Position numbers and translations under genes: made by a program
Notes under the pieces: generated by a model
What the model was told of the DNA's origin: nothing
The model's database searches: none
What the model saw: the letters and a program-made list of their open reading frames with translations, nothing else
NCBI GenBank assembly: GCA_025618425.1
Contig: CM046832.1
Span: 69,733,707 to 69,797,706 of the forward strand
Reading direction: 5' to 3'
From: Heliocidaris tuberculata
Lineage: Eukaryota > Echinodermata > Echinoidea > Camarodonta > Echinometridae
Length of the DNA stretch: 64,000 bases
In this document: in pieces, positions 37,285 through 50,460 of the stretch
How positions within the stretch are numbered: the stretch's first letter is position 1
Layout of the letters: the number at the start of each line of letters is the position of its first letter

Positions 37285-38941
37285 GTACGTCCATATAATA
37301 GAACTGGAATCAGAGCTCTTCTCTTCTTGAGAATGTATTGTGGCATAGACATAATTGCAACTTTGAATTCACTTTTAGCATATCAAAAATTTAGATTGAG
37401 TTAGACAAGATAGCTGTATAATTCACTATTATTGATGTTTAAATCCTGTATGCCTATTAAGATAAGGAAACATCTGTTTTTAGAGCCTTTTCTTTGTTGA
37501 TTAGTTCATGATAATCATTACGAAGCAATCATAAATACCATTCTAGATCTTAAATCTTTAACATGTGTACTAAGATAAGCATAGTCAGCATTGAAGTTCT
37601 GATCATTATGTTAGGCCATGTTAAATATCGAGTTAGTATTTCATGTAATTATAAAGGAAATAAAGTTCATTAAATTGACAAAGGAGTTATTATAACTCTT
37701 TGCTTTGACCAAGACATATAATGTTCATCTGCAGACTTTGAAAATCATCCTCTCGTTTATACTTGAAGCATGATAAGATGAAAATGTCTGTGGATCTCTG
37801 ATTAGGAGGCTCAGTCGGTAAAGCGTCTGCTTGTCGAACCAAAGATCGTGGGTTCGAATCCACCCCGGGCAGATGACTGAAGCCTGCATTGTGTGTTAAC
37901 GTGCCCCTCCCCTGTTTCATAGACGCAGGCTATGTTACAGCGGAAAACACTTCGTCCTTCAGATAGAACGTTAAATGGAGGCCCCATGTAAAGGAGTGTC
38001 ACTACCTTTGTACGTTAAGAACCCACTGCACTATTCGATGAAGAGTAGGGGGAAACCCCGTTGTAGTGGTACACCTGCACATCCCAATCAGTTATATCGG
38101 GAGGAGAGACCCGAGGGTTACAGTGATTCAGTTCGCTTTTCCCCTCCCAGGCACAGGTGACGCCAAATACTTAATAATAATAATTATAATAATGATAATA
38201 ATGAAATCCCCCTTCATCCATATATACCTTGAGCTAAATCTTGTATTTACATCCAAAGAATCCTTGTTGAATCAACAAACCTAAAGCACCAAATGCCTCC
38301 TGGGAAATTTAGAGTCACTGTCCCGACAAGCATTCAACTCTTTACGAACACCCAAAAAGAGGAAGAAAACTGAAATGGAGAATGTTACCTTGGCTGTAGC
38401 TGGTCTGAATGGTGACATTTGTGCCCACCATGGTGTTTAATCAAAGCTTCTGCATGTCCCTAATTGTTTGGACGAGCTTCATTCCTCGGGTAATGGAATC
38501 GTCCCGATTGGAATAAAAATTCAAATTGCTGTGTCCCAATTGGATTTTTTGCAAGATTTCCTGAAGCCGGCCAAGGGATGATTACACCAGATGAAAGTTT
38601 CAATTTTCATTTGATTGGAAGAGTGCACTCATGATGGAAGGAATGTAATTACACCACTTGATATAACAAAGTGGAATGAATTTTATAAACATAAAATCTT
38701 CTTTTTTAAAATGGTCATTCACAGCAGAGAATGGATTCTTTTCCCCCCTGTGTATTTCTCTTTGTATTTTTGCCTCTTTCATTAGATATTTAAATAACAA
38801 TTTTATAAATTTGGGGCTAAGAATATCAAATCATATGGGAATATATATCAACTTCCTGCTGTCTTTTAGCAGACAAAAATGATGAGATATTTGTTCACAT
38901 TATTGAAAATTTCAATAGTGCTCTCTTTCTCTTGCTTCCAG
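37285..38941 (+). other. Semaphorin intron between exons A and B (phase 2)
   Basis: A GT-AG intron of 1657 bp. It contains a nearly complete tRNA-derived SINE (37800-38204), annotated separately. The rest is AT-rich unique-looking sequence with no convincing exon. Confidence 0.8.
37800..38204 (+). mobile_element. tRNA-derived SINE, nearly full length
   Basis: It has a pol III head: an A box within GGCTCAGTCGGTAAAGCG (37809-37825) and a perfect B box GGTTCGAATCC (37851-37861). A conserved body follows, with ACGTTAAATGGAGG and ACGTTAAGAACCCACTGCAC motifs shared by SINEs of many marine invertebrates. The 3' end is a (AAT)n tail at 38171-38204. Total length is about 405 bp. It lies in the same orientation as the host gene, in the intron between exons A and B. 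The intact B box suggests fairly recent activity. It is not a functional tRNA gene: the cloverleaf is not closed by a proper acceptor stem. Confidence 0.8.
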
Positions 38942-38987
38942 AGATACATTATTGCGGCTGAACATGAACACACTATCAGAAATAGAG
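38942..38987 (+). CDS. Semaphorin-5-like gene, exon B (sema domain blade 1)
   Basis: A 46-bp micro-exon, far too short to find by open-frame length. The acceptor is ctcttgcttccag and the donor is GAG|gtaagt, a perfect consensus. Its first base completes the Arg codon left open by the previous exon, and it ends in phase 0. Translation: (R)DTLLRLNMNTLSEIE, matching the family segment that follows VGAR (RNYLFRL...LSLIQ in vertebrate class 5 proteins). This stretch forms a beta strand of the first propeller blade. Phase compatibility on both sides and the colinear alignment support it as a real constitutive exon. Confidence 0.85.
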
Positions 38988-41623
38988 GTAAGTAATTATC
39001 TGAATAAAGTATTTTACAGTTTTATGAGAGATAGATATTGGGAGGGTAAATGGTTAATGGTGGAGGCTTCAAAGTTTTAACGAACAAAAAAATTCAAGGT
39101 ATACTCAATTAACCTATTGATGAGGACTGGGGTCAACATGTATGCATGCTGTTGGATATATTACCACCCACATATCTCGTACTGAATAGACTGTACAGAA
39201 TGAATTGCGGAATGGCATGATTTACACCAAATTGCTCTAGTCAAAAGTTGTATTTCTATGATAGATATAAAGTGAACCAATTATTGTTCAAAGCAGTGCA
39301 CTTTTTTTAGACAAGACTCTTTGTCCAACTTGATAGAAGGTACAGTAGATAATACATCTTTTTTTTTTTTTTTTTTTTGAGAATGATTTGATGATTCGAC
39401 CTGCAATATTTAAAGCTCACTGGTAGAAAATAAGCACTGAGAATGTTATGTCCACTGTTATGAAAAGAATATTGGTTGTGAATTGAAACTGGGAGACAAA
39501 AAGAGATCAAAATGATTTATTGTCTTCTGTCAATGTTAAATAAAGGGGTCGTTTCATTCTATTCAAACTTTTTCTTTCAAGAATACAATCCAAGGTGTAT
39601 TAGTATATGATTAATGAAGGATCATGGAGAGCTAGAAAAGTCATGGCGATGTGAAATATGATATAATTATGAGAATCAGGGGACACATGTAACTTGTATA
39701 TCAAAAAAGCAATAGAGAGGTTTGGGCCAAAAGAAAGCTTTAGTAATGTTCTTAAAAATAAAATGATCACTTTCCTACACATCCAAGACTACATTTGGAA
39801 CATACTGAGTGTCCATCTCTTTGTCTTCACATCAAATATATCATTAGTGTGCATACATATGTTTGGGGTTACACAAAATACAGAAGTCACCTTCAGTACT
39901 TCAAAAAAAAGTAAAGTGTCTGACAAATCCATGTGATGGATTGTTTAATGGAAGAAGAAGTTTTGGGTGTAGCTCTCTAAAGATGATGATAACATGAAGG
40001 AATTTTCTTTAATTGTTAAGAGAACTAAAAATGGGACAAAGGGGTTGAGTGGCCTTATTGCTGTCTGAAGGATATAGTGGTTGTTAGGCCAAATTGGGTT
40101 TGAAGATTTTACTTTTAACTATTAGAACTCTACCTCCCACAAGTTTTGAATGTGTCTTGTGGGTGCAGTTTCATGTGATTAGGTCTTGATGTCTGTTCAA
40201 TTGAGTGTGGCTAAGACTTGTAGATTAGGAGGAATCAGACATTGTGGTCATGTTGTAAGATGTCCTAATCAGGTCATCGTTGCATTTTATACCCACTTAA
40301 CTAATCTTGAAACCATGCCTTAAATCAGTCCAGAGGCTAGATCATATGATTGGCAGATAATCATTTCTATTATTTTGTGAAATACCTTCTTAACCACTCT
40401 TTGATATTATCACCCAGCCCCAACAATATATCACACCACTTCCCAACAAATATTGACTTATTCTACTAACCCCCTTTTTGTCCACTCTCTCTCCAGTTCA
40501 TATCAGAATCAAAGGGAGAAATATTGTCACTCAAAAAATTAATATCTTTGGCAAACATGAGATCTGTTCATTCTGTGTCTTTAGGCTAGCTCATTGACTG
40601 TGTGTGAGTGAGTCCAGCCAATAAATTGGGATCACTGTTGGCACTGAGCAAACCAAACCTTGTGATTCGCTGGAAATGTGTTTGCTTGAAGTGAACTTGG
40701 TGTTGAAAGGGGGATGCTTGGGTGTTTGATGAATGTCAATTGCAGGTATAGTTGGTACCTTCTGTAAAATGGATTGTAATGAAGATGAATTAGGGAAGGA
40801 GAGAGAGAGAGAGAGAGATAAAAAAAAAGAAAAAAGAAAGAGACAGATGGATGAAAGAAAGACAGAAATAAAAGAAGATAAGATAAGATTGCATAGAAAA
40901 TGAATGTTGAAAGATAGTAGAAAGAATACAAAAAAATGTGAATTTACATAAAGGCACATGGACTGAATAGAATGGAAATAGAGCAAATAGAAATATGAAT
41001 AAGAGAGATGGAGTGTTTTTTTAGAGGTTGATAAAAACAGATTTTCTGACTCTATCTTAGCTTGCAATAACAAATAGGCATACTTTTTCAGTGACTGAAA
41101 GGAAAGAAATAGCATGAAATTAGATTATAAAGAAAATAAGAAGACAATTCAACCAAGAATTATCAATACATTGTCTTGAATGATAGAGGGAGTGAAAGAT
41201 ATGAAGCGAAGGAAAAAGAAACACAGAGAAAGAAACCAAAAACGGGACTTATCTGAGGTAGAATCAGTGAAGACAAAAGTAGGGAAGATTTGATGTTGGA
41301 TAAGATAGGACAAAATAAGAGCATTCGGTGATACTGAGAATACACAGAAACACATAGAAATTAGCATCAGAAAAGAGATTGATGTATGAGATTGATATTG
41401 AATGCGATGCTTGCCTGCAGGAATGGCAGCTCCTCTAACCTACACCATGTTCTCTCAAGAAATAAAAGATACAGTCCTTGGCTGCTCATATCAAATGTAT
41501 TATTGTTCCATCAAATTTGGGTGCAAGTTCATGGCTGGTTTGAAACAAGGAATGCTCGATCCTCGGAACAAATCATGTATTTTTCATCTTTTGTTACACT
41601 TTTTGTTGTTTTGTTCTTTACAG
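38988..41623 (+). other. Semaphorin intron between exons B and C (phase 0)
   Basis: A GT-AG intron of 2636 bp. It holds a 20-base poly-T run (39359-39378) and purine-rich GA sequence around 40799-40870 and 41180-41230. The long minus-strand open frames here (40591-41115) come from purine-rich sequence read as Leu/Ser/Phe and are not coding. Confidence 0.8.
39359..39378. repeat. 20-base poly-T run
   Basis: Uninterrupted T homopolymer in the intron between exons B and C; could be the poly-A tail of a minus-strand retroposon, but no body was recognised beside it. Confidence 0.9.
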
Positions 41624-41686
41624 AAAGCTGAGTGGAAGCCTAATGAGATAAGCACTGCCATATGCGAAAGCAAGGGCGAATCACAA
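41624..41686 (+). CDS. Semaphorin-5-like gene, exon C (sema domain)
   Basis: A 63-bp exon of 21 codons, phase 0 at both ends. The acceptor is gttctttacag and the donor is CAA|gtaagt. It encodes KAEWKPNE through ICESKGESQ. The pattern W-x(9)-C-x2-KG-x-S/K fits the class 5 segment that precedes the conserved C-x-NYIRVLLV block and supplies one of the conserved sema-domain cysteines. Because the exon is symmetric and short, skipping would keep the frame but remove this cysteine, so constitutive use is likelier (inference). Confidence 0.85.
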
Positions 41687-44600
41687 GTAAGTAGAAATAC
41701 AACTTTTAGACTGTTCTTTTTCTTCTTTTCCATTACCAATGGACATCATTCCCTACTATCTCATATGTAAATCAAAAATGTATCAACTTTCCCCACATGT
41801 CTTAGCATAGATGGTAAAACTGTTTAGTATAAAAGACAGTATTCCATTAAAAAAAAAATTGTTACCAAAAAACATGAGTTTATGCTGCTTATTCTGCTTA
41901 CAAATTTTCTGTGTAAGTAAAAATGATTTATGAATGGTGCTAGGTCAGCTCCAAGGAAATGTCCTACTTGGTATTAGGTCATGAATAAATTTGCAAGGAT
42001 ATCCTATCTGGGTTTCTGACCACATCATATGAAGCGGCAAGAAATGTTATGATGAAGAGGAAACTGGGTTTGTGTTTCAAACCTATCCCGACTCTTTGCA
42101 GGGGCTCTTCTATCGGCTGCAGGGCTCTTTCTAGCGTTTCATATACACCTGGTCTATGCCCTTGAACCGTTCCACTTCTCAAATTTGCGCAAACAGAGCG
42201 GATTCACTTCCTCGCCTATCGCAAACCCATTTCCCTCATTCCTCAACCCCCCCCCCCCCCCCACCAATGAAATCGTGATTGTCAAATCCAATATAGTTAA
42301 AGATTTCTGCTAAATTTCAGAACTTCATTTTTTTCTTTGGAATCCATTGAATTCAGTCAATGGGGTTTCTGAAATATTTATGAGGATGAAATGTTGCTTT
42401 TTATCTCTTTTGATATGATTTGACTTTCACTTGTGCCTCTTGCTTCAAGAAGTGGAATGCACTTTCCTGTTCTGTAAATGAAGTTTGCAAAAGACTGATA
42501 AGTCAATATTCTCCCATTTAATTCAAACACACACACACACTACATGTTATGGTCCCAAACAGATAGTAAAAGAGCAACATTTAGGTCTGCTAATTATGTC
42601 AGAGTCTTCTTCATGGAAAAAGATCTTTGCTTTGGTAATAAAAAAAGCATTATTGTGCACATTCACAGTGAGTTTCAGTTCCAAACAAGTACTATAAATC
42701 CTACTCATGCCTTCCTAGCCTTGACCTACAAAAACAGAGTGTCACATAAGTGTGTCTTTGAAATACATACACAAGTTACCATTGACTCAGTAGACAGAGG
42801 GATTATCCATTACTTTGTCAAAATAATAAGCCCTTTTCCTGTCCTTCAATTGCAAAAGGTTATCTATCCACATTGTTTAATAAATGACACTCATTTTATA
42901 TATATTAAGTGTTCGCAAGTAGTCTAATGCTCTAAACACCACTTTGTGAAGCTATTTCATGGATTGTGAGATTAATATTTCTCTGCTGCTTGCGGAACTC
43001 TTCAAGTGTATCAAAATAAGCATGGCAGATGAAACAGATTTTCAAGCCATTAAAGGCAATTCCATGTGAGATTACTTGTGTCAGCCCAGGGTGATATCGG
43101 ACTCATCAGTACATTACAAAGTTGCATTTTCACTGTCTATTTTCACAATTCTTTGAAATGTTTCTGTACAGCTCATAATTTCCTGCGAAGATTAAATTGT
43201 CTCATCCTTCTTGTACTTCTTATGAATACAGGGGTCTGAACTGTTGGCAGGGTTCTTAATTTTCATTTCTTCTGTACACCTGTTTCTCAAAGTTTCCCGT
43301 AGACCTCATTTCTCTTCTCTAGCAAGCATTTTGTGTTGAGAAATGATCCCTGATTCTCCCTTAAATATCCATCTGTCTCTGTCTCTAGTGCTTGAAGTAA
43401 AATTTCCCTCTTAATTGATGTGTCTTGCTTCATGTCTCTTCTTTACTTTTTAATTCTGATCTAATATTTATAGTTCGAGCAGAAACTGCTAAGGGCACTA
43501 ACCCTTTGGCCAGTGATTGGAATTTGACAACATCTTTAAGTATGCAGGATGAAAGCAGTAGATTAACTTGCCAATGCCAATAAATCTAAAATATGAGCAG
43601 CTGTTTATTTTTTGATGTATGATATTACTTAACAAAAAATTGTCATGTTTCTCTTTCAAGCTACCCTTAATATCAGAAAGTATCTCTAACATCATGGTTA
43701 TTAACATGTGGGTCCACCTCTTATACCCTGTACATGTTTCATGAGGTGGTGCTTTCTGACGGGTCGGAGGAAACCCCCTCGACACCGCCAGAAGGTGCAG
43801 CCGCTAACGCTCTTCCTGCTGATGGCAGATAAGCACCAAGCACGTAATCACACGTTTCTCAAGTGCAACCGGGTCTTTCAAAGGCAACTTACTCCAGATT
43901 CTCTGCTCTCATTTTGACAAAAGATTGATATAACAAACAGATGGATCACCTGTGAGGAAGTGACATTAGAGAAAGGCCTAAGACGTTGCTACCTCAGAGA
44001 GAATTACCTCAGTATGATTCAGATATTCCTTCAAGCTAGAATAAAAGAAACTAGAGAAGTAATTTGAAAATGGGATTCCCCCTCATATAATTGCCAAGAT
44101 TTAAGGGAAGAGGAGTCAAGAAAGCGATAAAGCATTTGCCAGACTTGAAGAGTGATATTGAGGAGTTTTACGTCAAACTTTGCAAGCATGAAACCAGACG
44201 ACCATGTAAAGTTTGTTGAATATTTTGTTGATAACCTTAATCAGCCATGAGTAATTCAAATGGACCTGCCCTATGCCACACCTGTGTTGTAATTGTTGTT
44301 TGTTCCAGGCACTGTGTGGTTGTTATTTTTTCTGATACTTATAATCTGGGACATGTATGTCATTGTCTAGATAAGAAGTGACAAAGAAATAGGATTTGAT
44401 TATGAGGAGGGGAAATAGTAAAAATGGTTGGTAGAAGCTATGTGTCCTTTTGCAACAGAATTTCCCTCATATGACACTGCAAAATATTACAATTACTAAA
44501 CTTTGAGAATGAAGGAAATGCAATGCAATCTTGTGTTAAAGATCTGGAAATTAAGTAGGCCCATGAATAGTCTCTATATCTGCAGTGATTGCATGCATTT

Positions 44601-47600
44601 TGCACCCTGAAAGTGCAAAATATTCTCCAGATATTTCCCTCATATTGTGGCTAATATCACCCCCATTACTGTAAAAATCCTCAGGGTACAGATTTTGACT
44701 GGGGTTTTTCTCTAAATTACTTCTCAAGCGAACTAGACTGTGTGAGTCATCTAATTAGATTGCAGTTGTGATCAAGATTTAGATGTCACATATTTGAAGC
44801 ATTATCTGGTCCAGAAGTCTCTGAAGTTATGCTAATTATATCCCACTTTGGCAGTGGAATCATGAGAAAATATTGATATATCAGATTGTAATTGAAACGT
44901 CCCTGAAATGTGACACATGGAAGGTGGTACAGACTAATTGAGTTTCATGGTTTTATGGATTCAATTTTAAAGTGTGGGATACGCATTATTTGATCCACGT
45001 GCAGAGAGAGACAGAGAGACTCCTAGATGAAAAGGGCATCAATGTCCAGTTTCACTTGACCATTTCCATACTACGCCACTTATTACTGACCTAGGAGCAG
45101 TAGTTCATTAGGGATCTGCAGAAATGAGGAGATGGTTACCACAAGGTTGAGTAGAATATTTGCATATCCTTCACATATTGAGAGCTGAAAGGGAAGAAAA
45201 GAACATAGAAATTGGATTTATTGAAATTGTTTTTAATAAATTTCTGTTACAGTCCTAAGGCTGAATGGTGTACTAGAAAAACAAAGATACAAATGTAGAA
45301 GGGTGGGGTAGAAATTTGATGTGTATAAAAAAAGAAGAAAAATTCTTGTCATATTTTATAATCATTTGGAGAGGGGGAGGGGAAGGCTGGGGGCAGGAGC
45401 ATATATTACAGTGGTGATGCAGCATTGATAAGTAAATTTACCTTACTTTAAAAAAATCTGAAGACAAATTGTATGTTTGATGAATCAGCCTAACACTGAG
45501 AATTTGAACCAGAGGGTTATTATGTCATGATGCGTACTTGTAAGCATAATTAACAGGAAATCAACATTGTCATGTGCAGGCTTGCTGACTTCTTATGCTG
45601 CCCTTGTCGAGTCACAACCATCGTCATTAACGCTGACAAGTTACGCAGATGAGCTCTCCTTCGCAAGACGTGACTCTCAAGTTTCATCTTAGTCGAGCTT
45701 CCTTTATTGACAGTACTGTCTTGTTGATACATGATTAAACGGTATAGGAAAACTGAAATTTGAAAATGGGGTGTGATGAGGCTAATTGATATCAGAGATG
45801 ATAAGATATGTTAAAATTCTCTGGCTTTTCAGGATGATGATGTAATTAACGTGAAAATATTTTGGAATTATCTAATATCTTAATGTTGTGACAGATACTT
45901 CATAGAGAAAATTATTGAAACCATGATGTTAAAAAAAAGGAGGTGAAATATCTTATGTTGAATAGAGACATATATCCTTTACAGTTATAATCCAATAATC
46001 ACAAGAGAGAGCAGAAGTGCTAAGCATCGTTCAGTTTCTGCTGTTGGCTTTACTTATTTCTTTAAAAGTATGTCCACTCCTTTTTGTTAGGAATAAAATT
46101 TTTCCGGCAATCATCTCTTATGAAATTAGTTGTGTAGCGCATACGCACTGCTAGAGCTGTAATCTAATTCTGGAGCAATCTCATTCCAAGATACATTTCG
46201 GATTTGTGCAGATGCATGTAAACATGATATTCTAGACTGGTTGAGTAATTCTGTTACTTTCTCATCTTCGATACATCATGGTCGCTGTCATTAGACAAAC
46301 TTGCAACATGTTTTGGAAATTATCAAACAGGTGGGGATATGTTACATGGTCTGTATTACATAATGTGATTAAGTTCTAGCCATGGTAGGAACATTATCAA
46401 ATTAGGAGTGTAGATGTTTACTCATTAAAGGATCTAATTTCTTTCCGTCCTACATTTTTATTAATGTGCTTACATCTACATCTGTGTATCTTACTTCTTA
46501 AAGTTACTCTCTTTGTAAATAATCTACAGTTAATTGTTTGTATATCTGGTTGAAAAACAATCTCCATATTGTTTTCTAATGTTAGAATTCAAACCATATC
46601 TAGGCTGTGACTTTTCTCTCTGTTTTCCACCTCAGCCATTTATTCTTAAAGTAATGCTTTATTAAACTCCTTTTTCTAAGCATTGCAACTTTTAGCTCTC
46701 TTTTCTGCAACATCCACTAATTCCACTTCCATTAAATGGTATTTTCTCTTTATCTCCTTACACTCTCTTATCCTTTTTTCTCAGCCATTTTACTTCCAGA
46801 TATACGTCTTCATAACAATTTCTATCTGTTTGACAATCTCATTTTTCCCCCTTCAACTCCTTATTGCCGACATCTACTTCTGTTCTATCTCCATAGCAAG
46901 TTTCTCTCTTTTCTCTCTCTCTTTCTCCTGGTCTGTTTCTCATGCATACCTCCTCATCTTATCATCCCACCCCCATCTTGGTTCCCATGGTATCAGACAC
47001 TAAACTGCCTCAAATGTCTTCTGGCTCCGTTATGGTCATAAAAGGTGTCACATGATACTTTACTCTCCTAACATTCTAAAACATTCAGATGGAGCAGACC
47101 AATCAAAGATAATCTCTCAAATACTTCTGTGCCAGCAATTTACTGTAAATGTCAAGTTTAATGCTGTCTACATAATGTTACGGTTGAGTGATGCGAATTA
47201 ATGTTTCTCTACAGTGCCGGAGTCAACTGAAATTTTGCCCCACAGTGGATTGTGAGAAATTGTTTGAAGTGACAGCTTACAACATTTACTGCACTTCAAA
47301 AGTGATTTAAATTTGAACCCCTCCTTGCAAAGTGGAAGTTATTTAGGATGAATTGGACAAAGTGCATTCAATTGCCTCTTGTAGTTTCTGAGTTCAAGGT
47401 TGCACAAAATCAAAACAAAAGAAGATGAATAGAACAGAAATGTAGGAAGTGGCAGCTAGACTCTGAAAAGTTCATGCAATTTTCCTACATGGTTATTTTT
47501 CCCAAATATGTAGAGAAACAATTGTACCAACCACTTTATAAATGTTGAAGTGAAATTAAGCTAATGGATGCTACATGAAAGCAACATGCTTGATATGAAA

Positions 47601-50367
47601 CTTGTGTTAATAATAGTATGTGCAACAAAGAATATTTTGTCTTTTAGACCAATAAATTATTTAGCATGAGTTTGCACCTATTACCTGTCTTTGATCTGCC
47701 CCTTTGAGCAGCAATCTACATTTCGTCCGTGTAGAACGAGGAGTGAGGTGTCGACCGACTGTAGCCCATGAATTTTTCACGAAGCCAATGAGCTCTTCAA
47801 TGGCATGTCATCCAAAAGACGTGAACGAACTACCCACCATGTTTCAAGGGAATCCTCACACATATTCCATTTCCACTATAATATTTGTAATGTGGGCGTG
47901 GTCATGTATTGGGATGATTAAACCTCTGTCTGTGAATTTATTTCTTCTTTTTAAAAATATCTTTGTACCCTTTACCACAATATTGATGTGACAGGGCCAC
48001 AGGAAATCCGAGACGTTTCAGAGAGAAAAAAGTGAGACTCTGGGTTAGGGTTCGTTTGCATTCTTAGGATAGACAAGTTGAGGGGTTCTTAATTTTATGG
48101 GTTGTATCCTCATTTGAACATTGATGATACTCTTTATATTGATGAGTGACTTGTTCTTATAAAATGTTTATTGTGGAAAGTAATATAAGAAATTGTCTTT
48201 CACTTGTGTTCTTCAGTATCAAAACGCCTCAAAAATACATTGGAAAGGTCATTGTGCCTATGCAGCTTGAAAGAAAAAAATAGTTCTTCTCTTTGTACAG
48301 TGTTTCCTCTAGCAGGAAAAAAATTTCCAAGGTTAAGCCATTTCAGATGAAGCATTATTCTGCAATTCCAGCCAAGCAGAATTTAAAACTTTGAATCATG
48401 AAATGTAAATGTCTGTATATCCTATCAGCCTCAATCATACTGTGTTGTAACCGCACTGAGACATCTCAACTGTATGGACAGCGAAAATGTGTCTTGCATT
48501 TCTTAGAAAATGGTTTGAAACAGCTTTTACTGTCTTTTTGTCAGATGTCAAACTTTGTTCCCACGTTGAGATACCTGACACCATAAACATGGCAAAAATG
48601 TGTGTTTTCAGCCACTCTTGGTTAGAATCTCAGAGAAAGATACATGCCTCGACACGAGGAGAGATGAAATATACATGGTTGTAGAGAAACATCATCCATC
48701 CATGGTGGGCAAAGTTTCATGAATGTTGAATGGAAACAGAAACAGTAGATAGGCATAGCACCTGAGGACATAGACAAGGGTTTGTGAGTGTGAAGTGATA
48801 GGCATTTCCTAACACTCTTCAATCATGATTAGAGGCTTTGTAGAGGACAAGATCCTAGCTAGCTGATACTGTTTCTTGCTGCCTGAAGATGTGAATAAGA
48901 GAGATCCATTTATCCTTTTATTCTTTATTTTTTTAAATCCTGTCTTTCACATGTTTTTTGTATCACATTTGTTCTCCTTACCATTCTTGTACTCATTAAA
49001 TTTTTCATTACTTGTATAGTTTTCATGAACTTCAATTTAGTCAATTTTCCTCTTCTTCTTAGTGACTAAAGTAAACCAAGGTGATAAAGTTGTGCCTTCC
49101 AGATCTAGTCTTAAATCACAGACTGTTTTCAGGCTGGTGTAAAATATATGGTGGCTGAAACAAGATTAACCTCAAATTTTCAGTTTAATTGTCTCTCATA
49201 ATTTGAAGAGAATACCAAACTCCAATGTCTTTTAAATCCTTGGTATGATTCACAATTGGTGAATCAAGAGGGACATTGGCAATCAAATGACAGATAATTC
49301 ATTGGCGTATTCAGAAGGTTATACGCCATGCCGGTGCTTGATATGTGAAAGCAATGACAGTAACTGAGCATCGTATCCATGGCCATTATCGCTGCACTTT
49401 TACCATCAGTGATGTTTAATGCGGGCTAATTCTTGTGGCGAAAGGAGATCATTAATTTCATAAGTGATTTGGAATGATGAGGCGATGCATCGCTCTATAC
49501 TATACATGCCTTGATCCGCTGCCATTTGGCTAATTTGGGAATGCCCTTCGTTGCCCATGTGACAGTATTACCTCACTGGCTTGTATTCATCAGAAAATGG
49601 ATGAATGGATTTACATAAGTATCCATTGTAATGATGATGATGTCATGAAGTTTTTACAAGGTGAATGGGGATGAATCATCAACCAGGCATAAACAGTTCA
49701 TTATGGATTTCATATACTTGTCATGGGTTTAATAATGACCATAAGAACATGGTAGGCAGTGATCATCTTCGCTTCATATTATGCCATTGTTTCTGATGAT
49801 CTTGATTAGAGTCACCATAAAATTCCATCTGTTTTTATTGCTGCTGATAATATAATAACTACTATGCTCTGGCATTATCTTGAAGGCAAATGTGGAAATG
49901 ATTATAAAATCTCATGAATCCTGAATCTTTAAAATATGAAGCAAGGAAATCTTCTAGCTAGTATTTTTAGAGGGGAGGGGGAGGAGGGAGATTGCTCTCA
50001 AAATAGACTTGACAGTCCAAATCTATTTAAGTGCAAATGGGATCTGGACTGATTTTCATGAATTTCATTCATCATTAGGTCTCACAGCATTGCACATCAA
50101 ACAATGACGTCAAATGCCTCCCTTGTTTTCCTGAGACGGGCTGCGTTTTGTTTCCTGCACTCTTTCTAGCAGTCGATGATGAAGATTATATTTATCTTGT
50201 TGCACCATTTATGTTTTTTTCTGCCTCGTTTTCCTGGAGTCTGGAGATTTTTTATTTTGCTTTCAAGTATTGATTTTTCTCAAGATGGAGATTAGTCGTC
50301 TCCAGATTTGAGCAGTTTTTCCCATGTAGACCTTGAAATCAGCATGTTAAATTGCAATAGTAGGCTT

Positions 50368-50396
50368 CCCTCTCTCTCCCTTCCCCCCTCTCTCTC

Positions 50397-50436
<40 letters not shown>

Positions 50437-50460
50437 TCATTCTTTCTTTCTTTTTCTCTG
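50368..50460. repeat. Long (CT)n microsatellite
   Basis: Mostly CT dinucleotides with a CCCTTCCCCCC interruption and a CTTT/TTCT end. In the large semaphorin intron. Confidence 0.95.

Noticed and set aside
37805..37872. Functional tRNA gene
   Set aside because: The A and B boxes are the head of a SINE: a conserved SINE body and (AAT)n tail follow and there is no proper acceptor stem.
40591..41115. 174-codon minus-strand frame, the longest in the window
   Set aside because: Its sequence is Leu/Ser/Phe-rich from purine-rich + strand DNA, has no domain and lies within a semaphorin intron.
47704..47991. 95-codon + frame with a CpG-rich beginning (VRVERGVRCRPTV)
   Set aside because: No convincing splice boundary, and the second half is ordinary AT-rich intron; kept only as a compositional note.
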